DNA from: Epiperipatus broadwayi
Lineage: Eukaryota; Onychophora; Udeonychophora; Euonychophora; Peripatidae
Direction: 5' to 3'
DNA: 64,000 nucleotides
Assembly (NCBI GenBank): GCA_028023455.1
Contig: JAQFVV010012442.1
Coordinates: 2,142,903-2,206,902 of the forward strand
Numbering within the stretch: the stretch's first letter is position 1; each line of letters opens with the position of its first letter. A program made the position numbers and the translations under genes. Positions 1 to 12,573 of the stretch are shown here, one piece after another. The notes beneath the pieces are model-generated. The model made no database searches. It was given only the letters and a program-made list of their open reading frames with translations, and had not been told where the DNA came from.

Positions 1-2155
1 TGGCCTATTATCCAAGACATTACTCGAGCAAAGAAAAGAGCAAGGGTACTTTTTATGCCTTTCCCATACTCACAGACAACCTAGTAAAGACCTCAAATGC
101 AGATGGATTAAATTGTTTAGACATACAAGATTTAAGATGATACAGATGATGTGCCATGAATATAAGATAATGTGCAGCTTTTAAAATAACAATAATTAAA
201 AATATTCTTCTTAAGTACTTATATTCTTAATCTGATATTGCATAACCTTTAGTTTGAAAAGATATACTGATAATTTAAAATAAACTTTTAACTAAAAATA
301 TAACTAAGTATCTGATATAATGCCATTATCTGTTATTGTGATTCAATATAAAAAAATCACTTACTTCAGCATGGTTTTATAATTTTAAAACCAATATCAA
401 ATATATTTAATTAACTTTATGATATATTTGTGAACTTCTGAATTGAAGATTTAATAAATTTTAGAAACTTAAGATTTTGTGAATTTGGAACCCAAGACAA
501 TAATATATTTTCATATAAAGGCAAAACAAACAAAACAAAACTTTTTGAAATAATAATAATTTGGTTTATCAAGAACAATAAGAAATTATTACAAATTTAA
601 TGGAATACAAACATTGCCAATATCGCACTATGACCTAATATAAGTATTTTGACTTTTAACAGTTTTATTTAGTTTACACTAGTATACATAATAACAGGAA
701 AAGGCTACTCAATTTTAATCTCTTTTAACAATTAGAGATTTTACAATCTTTAACTTTAATTATAATGTCTGGATTTAATAAGCATACTTCTATTTATTTT
801 TTTTAAATTAAAATAATTCATAACAGTATGGTCTTTTAGTAATCAGAATAGCACACAAAACTAGGTTTGTATTTGAACCTCTAACTTAATTTTATAATCC
901 TAAACTTAACAAACGCTAAGTTGGAATAAGCATATTCAACATATTTTAAAAAAAATATCATCACTAGTTACACTGACATAACTAATATTATAGCTAGTGA
1001 TATATTCAAAACAGACTAAGCTAATCTTAAAATTAAATTAAATTAGGTGTACAGAACATTCACTCATCAGAGATTAGTTATACTCTTTTAAATAAATTTA
1101 GTCCACATAAAATGATTCCCTCAATGTTTTAAAGTTAATGACGTAACAGACTTACAAATCCAGCAGTGAAACTCTAGATGAAAATATTAAACTTAATATG
1201 TGTGGATTGCCACTTATACCATATGCATATTTAACATACTTTAAAATAAATATAACTTATTGTTGGTTAGCTTGTGCATGATAAAACTATCATAGCAACA
1301 CAATTCAAACATTGATATATCTATGAGCCATAAATTAGCTGCCACTACCTAAAAAAATAAATTTCCTCAAACAAGCATATCTTGTCATCACAAATCTAAA
1401 ACAAATGCAAACATCACCTACTGTGGTGGAATTAGCATTAAGTCATCATGAATGATAGGCAAAAAATATAAAAATATTAGTCTCCTCAGAGCTGGAAAAG
1501 AATATGGTGGCTTTCAAAACAAATACCTAACTTCGAGGCAAAACTAAGATGTCTGGAACTCTTCTACAGTACATCTGGGAATAGGAAAACGCACCAAGAA
1601 AGCACAATCCTCTCTCATGGGATTTTCAATGCTTATAAATGTGATTATCATTACTGAAAAATACAATATAATAACCCTCTTTTGGAGATAAGCACTATCA
1701 AATCATGGAAATACAATAAGGATGGAGGATTTTATCTATTCCATAAGCATATTCAAAATTATTAACTAAGCCTAACTCTATGAGGCTAACCAATACTAAC
1801 TAATAACAAGATATATACTTCACCTGAATTAACTAAGTTATTCCTAAGAAGTTTGAAAATACAAAGTGTATTCAATGTTCGAACCAACAAAATACACTGT
1901 CAAGTGACTACTATGAGAAATACTTTAAAATTAAATCCATCTAAAATTCTAGGCAAGGCACAATGCACACATAGTAAAATATTACATACTAAATATATAC
2001 AAGCACAAGTGCGTGTGCGGCGCAACTGCTTCCAAAAGCTGTAATACAAATACAAATAGCTAACTAAAAATATTAAAACAGCTGAGCACTTTCAAAGGAT
2101 CTTGCCTTCATAATCATAGCTTGCTTACGTTTAAATTTATGCAAATATGCTAATT
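1..2155. other. AT-rich DNA without a recognisable gene
   Basis: No reading frame with protein-like composition, no splice-flanked segment and no tandem array is visible. The short open frame at 1853-2044 on + has no recognisable motif and is probably chance. Confidence 0.6.
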
Positions 2156-2494
2156 TCATCTTTTTGATAGAGAAAAACACATGTCCTTCCTGTTTATGGC
2201 ATCGCTGTCACGAGAGATAAATAAAGCCTCTTTGATCTTTCTTTTGAGGGCATGTCTCTCTTTACATACGATGGTAGGATTGTCTGGAATGCACTCATGA
2301 TGACTTGTGCACTGGTGCTGATAAAAAACTGAATAAGTAGAAGGATCGTTGCGAGCTCTATTGTACGAATACCTGTGTTGTGCCAATCGTGTGGCCAGAG
2401 ATGCCCTGCTTTCCCCATAATATGTGCCTTTGCAATAGTTATTTGGACAAGCAATATTATATACTGTATGGGGGGTCTGTACAGAGGAGTTTGA
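2156..2494 (-). pseudogene. Penelope-like element, GIY-YIG endonuclease fragment
   Basis: An open frame of 112 codons plus stop, with no disruption, encodes the C-terminal endonuclease of a Penelope-like retroelement. The GIY-YIG core is seen as GTYYGES followed by RASLATRLAQH, which corresponds to the family's GxxYIGET...R motif. It is preceded by a cysteine cluster (ACPNNYC), as in animal Penelope elements. The C-terminal signature KRKIKEALFI...AINRKD matches the conserved KEAxxI...NR segment after the core. The RT domain that should lie upstream (higher coordinates) is absent: the frame hits a stop at 2495-2497 and then AT-rich sequence. This is therefore a 5'-truncated fragment. In these elements the domain nicks target DNA for insertion. 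A host GIY-YIG protein is less likely because the C-terminal signature is of the retroelement type. Confidence 0.75.
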
Positions 2495-5400
2495 CTAAAT
2501 ATATATATATATTAACTAGTGGATTTTTAAAATTGCAAATTAAAGGCAAGAATATTTACTTCTTGATGCATATAAAAATATTTGTAGTTATTATTAATAT
2601 AACATTCATAAAACAAATGAATGGATACTCTCTGATAAACTTCTTTGGTAAATTTAAATAAAACTGAGTAAAACATCCTATTTATATTAAACTAAGACTG
2701 TGATATTTAAATTTTCTATAAATGATTTTTTTAAAACAGAAGCTAGCTTGTGCAATGCTTAATAAATAAAATAAATTAACTTGAGAATAGCAAAATATTT
2801 GCACATTTTAATAGACATATTACGTTTTAAAATTATAACCCTAGTTTACCTGTATATTTATGCCAAAAGTGTTACACAAAATATATAGCATAAATATTTT
2901 TTTATGGTGTCATTTTTTTAAAACCAATAAAACAAACAATAAAATAAATAATAATACATTAACTTAAGTTCATATTTTAGCTCCGTAATGGTTTTTCCAT
3001 TTAAAAATATGTATTCAGGTCAATTCATCTATCCGGATTTGAAGCTTCAATCAAATATTTATAAACATGGCAATGATTTCCAAAACAAAAATATTCAGTA
3101 GTACTTTATATAAATACTTTCACTTTCTTTTATCTTTAAAGATAATTTTAAATATTAAAATAATAAAATATCATAAGTATAAACATAAGTTGGCATTGGA
3201 AAATAAATTCTTCAGCTGAGTAGCATAAGCATAAGTATAAGTAAAATAAGCCGGCATTGAAAAAAAATAAATTCTTCAGCTGAGTACATTTTTTTTTATA
3301 TTTATAAACCTAGGTTCAAATACAGAATAATTATAATATATATTTTTAGTTAACTTTCACTGTTCTTCTTTAGATAAACACATTTTTTTTTTAAATAGAG
3401 CTCCTTTTTTAAAACATTTCTTAATATTTCAAAATATATATATTTTTTTAAACAAATTTCCTTTTATTTTTTTTTAAACATAAGAGTAGATTTCTTTTAT
3501 AATTAAGACATTCCTCAGTTTATGAGCTAAGTAAGATCAATGGTCATAAAGTTACTTATAAGTAATGGAAACTATAACAAAACATTATATATTTGACAGA
3601 GACAAGTTCATTAATAATATTTTTAAAGTTTTACTTCCAAACAAATTCTTTTCATACTACTGGCATAAACGAGAATTAGTATTTTAAAATACATACTTTC
3701 CTCAAAAACATTATTCTGTTAAGAGCATATTTACATGTATATATCATATATTAATAAGGCAGTATTAAATTTAACATCAATTTTAAATTATAAAGGTGCT
3801 AATGCATTTCCATATTAATATTTTAAAATGTTTGAATGTTTTTTTTAATTTCTTCTTCACTTGTATTTTTAATTTGATAGGAGATATACTATTGTTTAGG
3901 GCCATAAATTCTTTAGCCATAACAATACTTAATGATTTAAGTTTTACTTTTAAATAAAGAAAAATGAATAGATCAAAAGTAGATGAAATATGAGATACTG
4001 CATTTTCTTCAAACATTTTACTGTAATTTTAATGTTTCAATTGTAATTTAATTATCAGAAAATGGATTACCTTTCAAATTCAGCACTTCATTTTTACAAG
4101 ACAATTTTATATAGTTATTTTAAAAATCATAATTTTACTTTTAAAATAATAGTTTTATAAAATTACAACTTTTTATTATAGAAATTCTAGGATTCAACTA
4201 TTTGTAGAATTAAAAATCAGATCAGCCCCTGAATGACCACTTATCCCTGTTTTACCTAATAATCTTTTATACCCCCCCCCTTTTGATCAATTCCTTGGTT
4301 TAAACCAATGAAATTATTATTTTTAACTCTAATATTCTTGACAATTCAGCTGTAAAATCAATTTACTGATGTAATTAGTCTTATTATATCATACCACGTG
4401 ACTCCCAGCTTCAAAGTCAAAAATTCATTATTAACGAATGCTATGTATTATTTTTAATAATATTTTATAAACACAATAGTAATAAATATAAAATTTAAAG
4501 TTATACCACTCTATTAAACTTTTAAATATTTCATTGAAATAATTTTATCCATACATTTGTGTTTTTTTTATTTTAAACAATATTGAAATTAAATTATTAT
4601 CATTTATTTTTATTTTTATATCTATGTTATTCTTGCATGCACAAAAATATTCTAACGAACAAACATTAATTGTTTACAAGTTATTTTTAAAACTACAACA
4701 ATAAAATGTTAATGATTATTTAATTCAAAATAATTTTATAAGTGGAATGCTACACTAACTTACATCTGATAAATATTATTATACTGTCTTAAAAAATAAT
4801 TTACAGATTATTTTTAAATTTATTACTGAATATTATTTAAAATATTTATTTCCAATATCTAATTATTATAATTTAGACATTAAAATGAATTATACAGTAG
4901 TTATTTTAAAATACATTTAATATTATTTATCGATTCACAACTATTTCTGATATTTCTTTTAATTCAAATTATTATCTAGCATCCCTTATCAAACCAACTA
5001 GTATATATACTATATAAGATTATCCTATTTTATACATTAATTAATTTAATTTCCATTTTTAATCATCATTATTTTTTTAAAATCTGAAATTTTAAACAAA
5101 AGTTAAGTTAAGATAACTTTGATCACCTATTGAAACTAAGTGAGACTTCAGGATGGGGTAGTAGGGTAAGATGGTAGGAACAAGGAATTGAACTGGGTGA
5201 TGACAAATCATCATCAATTTCCAGTCAATTTAATAAATGAAATATCATATATCTACAAAGGATATATAAGTATAAATTAATTAAGAATAAAATGAGATTA
5301 GAGAATCTCTGAGAATATTTAGAGATCAGCCAGCTAACTCGGAAGAGCAACTACAAGCATAATTGACCACCTGCATTATCATTTAAAAAAATAAGTACAA

Positions 5401-7931
5401 GTAAATACTTGAGAGAAATAACCACCCATCATCATCATTGATGGGAATAAACAAATTAGTACAATAAATCAGAATAAAATCAACAGACTATCTTGTGGCT
5501 GGATTGAAAATAGGTCTTCTTTAGACCGGGCTAACTATTGAGCCTTCGCCAACCTGGGCAATTATTTAAATATAACTTGGATGCACCAGTTTAGTGCCCA
5601 TCCATTAAAATACACAATAATCAGAAATCAAAACAATAATGCTGGGGCATTTAAAACATGCTGATCATCATCAATGCTCTGGCCACTTATATTGGCCAAC
5701 TATAAACTTATTAAATAAGACAAAACGAAAATAAAATATAGTGTGTGAGTTTTAAAGAATATCCTCTTTTGTGCCAACCAGAATGATGATTGATCATCTC
5801 TGGATGTCCCAAAGCACTAAATACACATCCCCATTTATATATTCATTCCATGCATTAATCTAGCCCAGAGAACACAAGATCTACTACTGTATGTGAACAA
5901 GAGATGAAGGAATACAATTAAATACAAGTTTATTAATAACAAAAAAAATAAATGATTAAGGTCTTATAATGTTTCTGATTTTGAAAAGTATACCATAATA
6001 AAAATCATTAAAGTAATTTACAATATTACTATAAAATTCAAATTATTACACTAATTGCATTATTTCTTAATGGGTATCTATAAACGTATGCATATATCCA
6101 TATACAGACATGCATTTTATAACATAGGATGAAGACATTTCAATTAAACATAAAATAATTATTACATTTGTGATTTGCATAATTACTATTCAAAATTTAA
6201 ATTATTATATTACTTTACATATATGTGCACACAGACGCACAATTTATAATATACAATTAATATTCACCAACAAAAAAAATGATTATAATTTTACATATAT
6301 GAGTGTGCGTGTACACTGGCTTTTATCTATTTCAACTTTTAACAATAATATTATAATTTTCTAATACATAAATTTTCTACCTATACGTGTGTAGAAACAA
6401 AATATAGATACAATTTAAAATTACTTTCAGTTTATAAGTTCTCTCTTTTAAAAAAAAAAAAATATAGGCAATTTTTGACAAGTACTAGTTGGATTAATTA
6501 TCAGCGTTTTTGGACCAATTTGTAAGATTTGCTTGTTAATTCAAATAAAATTATGCTTGCATTTAAGTTATATATTCTTCTTTTAATGAATATAAGAATT
6601 ATTTCCTTGCAAAATATATATATAGCAAATTGTTTCTTTTTTTCTTCTTAATAAATGAAAAATAAAATGGTTTTATAGAATTAAGAAAATATAGATTTCA
6701 AAATGTCCTTCTGCTTGATTAGTTAATGCTGATGAAGTAGGCCAGATGAGGTAGGAAAAGTGAATACATAAACAGCAGCTCACAATACCATGATAAGTAG
6801 ATAGCCAAGCATGGACTATCAAGCATACAATTCTCCATGACATCATGAGAAAGTACCTCATTTTAAGCACTGCCCCTTCTAAGTACCTAGACAGATCATC
6901 CACAAAGAGTAGTATCCAGAAAAAAAATAAAAGGCATTAAGCCAACTCTGCTCATCTCTGTGAGACTTAGGGTATAAATGAGGTCTATTCATGAGACCAA
7001 GGCCTATTCATGAGGGCTATATATATTCACTGATGCACTTCTCTGGGATTCAACATCTAGGTCTAGATAGTGCTGAGCCTATACTCTGGAGTGTCATGAA
7101 TACACCGCATCCAGAAAGCCCTGTTCAACTATACAACCACCATAAACATAAAAAGTACAGTTTCACACATCACTTTCAAAATGTAATTTTATTAAAGAAA
7201 TTATTTAAAAGTTTGTTACCATATATAACTTTACTCACCACAGCTGTATATATTTTTATCTGTTCTTCTCTGCCTTTAGATATATCAGCATATATATAAT
7301 CATTCATCTAGCAAGCTGTTTCTTTTGGTCCATTAGAAAATATAATCAATGTTTGTTGCAATCCATGTAAAATCTTGATCTGTAGTTGTCTGAGGATTAT
7401 TTCAAGCAAGCAGTTGTCTTGGTTTGATAGATTTCAGGCAAGCAACTGTCCTCCATGTTTAAGGCTATGAATTTCAGCATCAAAAAAGTGGGTCATTTTC
7501 TCCATGTGAATTCAAACTCCTGCTAAGGAATACAGTCTATTATCTTGCTTTCACCTACATCAGTTTATGGTAACTATTCTGCCAACTCTCTACTACATCT
7601 AACAACAAACTGCAGCTATCTATTTTGGTTAGCTAATTTCTACCACTTATTCAAAAAGTTTTAGTAGCCAAGCTGTTCTGTTCAGCTCTTACAAAAAACC
7701 ACAATTCAGACTGTTTTCTTCAAAACTCACTATCAAGACTGTTTTCTTCAAAAATCATTACCCAGACTGGAGCTAATTTTGTTATCAGCCCTTTTATAAA
7801 TCATCTAAGGTCATAATAACACTTTGACTGAAAACAGAGTTTTTATTTTTAATTCTCTAATCCCGTTGAAAACATATACATGTTTTAATTAATTAAGAAA
7901 TTTTGAAAACAATATTGTGTTTTTATATTTT
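2495..7931. other. AT-rich DNA without a recognisable gene
   Basis: Mostly low-complexity A+T sequence with a run of nine C at 4272-4280. Slightly more GC-rich patches at about 5150-5840 and 6690-7140 look like old repeats, but no family could be named. Open frames at 3783-4016 (-), 6673-6903 (-) and 6991-7299 (+) show no motif. Confidence 0.5.
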
Positions 7932-7945
7932 ACAACAACAACAAC

Positions 7946-8024
<79 letters not shown>
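7932..8024 (+). repeat. (CAA)n-(AAT)n microsatellite
   Basis: A short run of CAA triplets passes into about 26 uninterrupted AAT triplets. The isoleucine-rich frame over it is an artefact of the repeat. Confidence 0.95.
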
Positions 8025-8025
<1 letters not shown>

Positions 8026-8247
8026 AATATTTATATTTATTCAGACCTTTTAAAAGTTTAATTTATAAAACAATTTTTATTTTAAATCAGAGTTATTATT
8101 TAACCCTTTACTTATTATTATTTTATTTTAGGAAATATAAAAAAATATCTACAAATATTTATTCTGTGTTTATTTCTACTTTTCCTTTATATATATATAT
8201 TTATGCACACACACTATATTAGTGTATGCTATGTAAGCCAACTGGTT

Positions 8248-8249
<2 letters not shown>

Positions 8250-8290
<41 letters not shown>

Positions 8291-8317
8291 TATATGTAGG
8301 TGTAGATATAGAGTGCT

Positions 8318-8353
<36 letters not shown>

Positions 8354-8374
8354 AGCACTTTAATCTACACCTAT
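8250..8374. repeat. (TA)n tract followed by a TA-cored hairpin
   Basis: A pure (TA)n tract at 8250-8287 is followed by an inverted repeat. The left arm (8297-8320) reads TAGGTGTAGATATAGAGTGC then TACA. The right arm (8351-8373) is its near-exact complement with a one-base gap and about one mismatch. A second (TA)n tract forms the loop. The same layout occurs at 40769-40862. Confidence 0.85.
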
Positions 8375-11300
8375 AATCACCTTACACACATATAAATGTC
8401 CAGGTACCAATTCTATACAAAATAGAATACAATTTATAATTTAGGTTGCTTCTCTAATTATGGATAAGACTCTTATTATAATATTAATCTACAGCTTAGC
8501 TTAGTTGGGGGTTATAAGATCACATGGTCATCTAGAATGCAAATGGGGTGAGAGAAGTATTTATAAACAATAATTATGTAATGTTTATTTAGTTATATTA
8601 TAAGTATTTATTTAAGTTACTAAAAGAAAGCTACTGATGGATTAAATCAAGAATCATGATATGTTTAATTCTCCCAACATCCAAGTACATGCCAGACCAA
8701 TCACACCACTCATCTAATATGTTTGGGGATCACTGTAACAATAATTAATTTACAGACATGTGATTTAGATTGCACAGCCATACTAATGTTTATTTAAATG
8801 ATGAAATAATCTCAGGGCTATTGTGAAACTGACAATTTTTATAATGAAATAAAGGATAGACAATGATAGAGATCGAGTGCATTTTTATCACACATCATTA
8901 TCTATTTTAAACAAGGTAAAATCTATATCTTGGCATTATACAATGTATGCACCAATTAATTAAGTGTCATCTAGATAGATTGCATATAATATTAAACTGA
9001 CAAGATTATAATTATAATATGTTGAACATATGGGTGTGTAAAAATGGTCAATTCAGCACACATGGCAAAATAATTCAAAGTGAATCTTACTTCAACAAAC
9101 ATTTATTACAAGACACATTTTTTTACAAACACATTGATGATGATTTAACATTAATTTTACGTTGACTACAATCTTGACTAAATAACATTTAATTTACATA
9201 AATCCTATACATTAAATATTTAGAAACTCTTCCTCTTATCTGTTATTTAAATATCATTTACAACTCTATTTATTAAATTATTAACAACACAAAATAATTA
9301 TATCTTTACGTACAAAAGTTTATATAATTTATTTTCATTCTGTGCTCTCAATGAACTAAGAAAAGTGGTATCAAATAATCAACTAATGCCATTGAAATTA
9401 TTTTTGTATGTCCATAAATTTATACTTACTATATAAAATTAAGTAATAATTTTATTAAAATTAGCATTAAATAAAGTAAAATTTTGTAATCCAATAATAC
9501 ATTCATAAGGGGAGGCTGAATTGCCAGTAATAATAATAAATGAAATAATGATAATGTGGATGATATGATTTGACAAGGTACTTAAACTTACAATTTCAGA
9601 GATGGTCTCCCTCCATATCTTTAATTTTATCATCTCTCCGAATGTGTGCACATTTATAAATTCACAATCATAATGCATTTATTGATTATATTTTTTATTG
9701 ATTTACTTGCGGAATGAATAAACTTCACAATACAGATGATACAATGAGCTAATCATTAAATTATTAATCCAACAGCAAGTATATTACAGAAATCACTAAA
9801 ACATTTATCTAAAATAATTAACATATACTTCATGGTGATAATTATGTGAAATAAATAGGGAGAACAAAATAATAAATAAATATTTACATACGTGCGTATG
9901 AGGGTTAACAAGACTCCAAACATCAACTTAATTAATCAACATAGTAGCTACCAACTTTTCTGACCCAAATGGTACAGAACCCAGTCAACTTATCATGTAT
10001 AAATGGGGCATCTACCACTTCACTATAAAGAATAGAATTATCGCATCATATATTATCAATAAAGAAATATTTTCCCACCACCCATGGCTCAATAAGTAAG
10101 TAATTAAAGGGAGTATTATACAATCTGAATAGTATGATTATCCCTTCAATTACCTCTTTACTGCAAAGGTATTTAATGCATTTCATATAGGGCAAATCCA
10201 TAAGCAGATAAACTATCAACTTTTCATGCTCTTTAATGCATAGTACCAACTTAAACCGATAGAAAAACAAATAAGCATAAATCTAACTCATAAAATAGCT
10301 TATAATAGCAAACACACACGCGAACATATGATCATGTATGGAATATTTTCGAAATCACAACAGACAATAAAATGTTATATTACCATTAATTAAATTATAC
10401 ATGAAACTAATACGTATGAAAAACCATGAAAATTGAATTTCAAATTAACATCAATATTATCAAGTAAGCCTGACCATTTGGCAATACTGGCATAAATATT
10501 TCCATGTATCTATTCATTATTTCTAACTAATGAATAATGATAAAGCATTCCACTTGAAGCAATAATATGAGCATGGGAATAAAACATTTTTACATAATAT
10601 AACAGAAGAAAATTATACCGGTTTGGTATAATTTATACCAACAATCTTTGAGACATTCTAGAGAAGATTAGGCATATAAATACATAATAATAATAAATCA
10701 AGTTAATATTAAACTAAACACAAAATAAAATGTACTTGTCTATCATATGCAATGGGAAGAAATGCATGTCAAGACTTCTATCATTAAAATAAAACTTTTC
10801 CTTTTTTTTTTTAGTTCACACTTGAAATTTTAAGAGTAGAAATGCACATGTAGCTCACAATGGTAATGATGGATAAACAAGCATTAAAACATATAAACAT
10901 TACTCCTGCAGAATAAACATGAATTTGGCAAAACAGCAATAATCTCCAATGTTCTTAGATCTTCCAAATGGACATTACGGGAAGCTTTTGCACATAATTG
11001 AATCAATTTATTTATCATAAAATCTCCAAAGATTGACAAGATCATCCAAATAAATGTTTATGATTCATGTTATTTTCAACTTTGTTTCGTCTAAAATTTC
11101 CAGCATTTAATAAAATTTAATAATGGTTAAGTTCAGGGTTATTAGGTTATCCATGCTTATACACTTTTCTGATAAATTCTTATCAAATATTAAGTTACAC
11201 ATTCTATCACTCATTTATAGGTTGAATGATATGGTAATTTGGTATACATAGCTATTCTAATAATGTAAAGTACTAAAATGAATAATTTCTCTGTTACAGC

Positions 11301-12480
11301 ATTGTTTTACACAATAAAAATAGAAAACTTATTAAATGAGAGTCAATAAAACATTTCATTAAACAGTTCAGCATAACTTTTTCAATTATTATCATTATTG
11401 TTAATTTACATATTTCCAGTATCACACTATATATTATAAGTAAGTTATGGCAAAATTGTATTAGCAATTTCTTATATAATATCCATGCACTTTGAATAAA
11501 AGTAAATTCAAATTGTTAATCGATGAAGACTGGAGCTGGTGTACTTTTAAATGTTTAGCTTTTCATATTGAACAATCCTATCATGTGTACTTTAAAATTA
11601 CATGTTGGCATTTATGCTTGAGTAGAATGAGAGAAGTTTACTTACTAAAGGTAATAGTAAAGAATTTGATGAAAATATTATTATATAAATTCTCTACTTT
11701 ATTTTTACTGCCTGTTTTTAGAAAAGATTTCACCTTCTCTAAAACTTTTTCTGAAGTCCTCCATCTACTTAACCATGCCTCCTTTTTTATTTATGATGAG
11801 GCCAACAATATGCAAGAATGTATTACTTGTAAAAAAAATGTGAGGAATAGAGTATTGGAAAAAAAATATTACATTACAAATACTAACTAATAATAAATGA
11901 AATAAATAACTTTTACATTTTCAAATGAAAGTTTTTATGCAATAAATAATTAATAAAATATAATCATACTAACTGATGGTGTATGTGTCTGTCTGTCCAT
12001 TAATCCAGAGGTCTATTAATGACTGAGCCATTTGTGATATCTATGGCAAAATAAATAGTGTTATTGCAAGAAAGATATTCTGAGTGATAATTAAAAATAT
12101 GAATGAGGCATGAAGTGTGGAATGATGAGAATGACATGCATCTACATATACCCATTAGATCTTGGAATGGCAATAACAATAGATTAGAAAATTAATGAAT
12201 AAGCATACATTGGGGCCTTACAGACAAACAAATCTCATTCTCACTAGTTTAGCTTTCATAAAAACAACTCCTGATACAATCCATTCTCCTCTCCCACTAT
12301 TAGATATACATAAAAAAAATTTAATGGTTGGTACACTACAACTAACATCCCAAGAACTTTTCAACTGAATTATACATTAAATTATATCACAATTCCTCTT
12401 TTTTTATTAGGTACCCCTGACCACTATTGACACAATGTGAACTTCCCACATTCTTCATGGTGCCAATCTGGAAGGTCACT
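8375..12480. other. AT-rich DNA without a recognisable gene
   Basis: No gene or repeat family could be identified. The longest open frame, 132 codons at 11492-11890 on +, has no motif, no splice signals and a non-ATG start, so it is not called. Confidence 0.5.
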
Positions 12481-12485
12481 ATATG

Positions 12486-12521
<36 letters not shown>

Positions 12522-12530
12522 CGTGTGTGC

Positions 12531-12570
<40 letters not shown>
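12481..12570. repeat. Compound (TA)n-(TG)n-(TA)n microsatellite
   Basis: A TA tract changes to TG repeats with two GC interruptions and then back to a TA tract of about 38 bases, which ends in ATTGTGCC. Confidence 0.95.

Positions 12571-12573
<3 letters not shown>

Noticed and set aside
7917-8358. Poly-Ile and YIYIYI frames over (AAT)n and (TA)n
   Set aside because: Microsatellite artefacts, as are similar frames at 12.4-12.6, 15.5-15.7, 38.5 and 54.9-55.0 kb.
11492-11890. A 132-codon frame on +
   Set aside because: The start is not ATG, the composition is that of AT-rich noise, and no motif, splice site or repeat match supports it.
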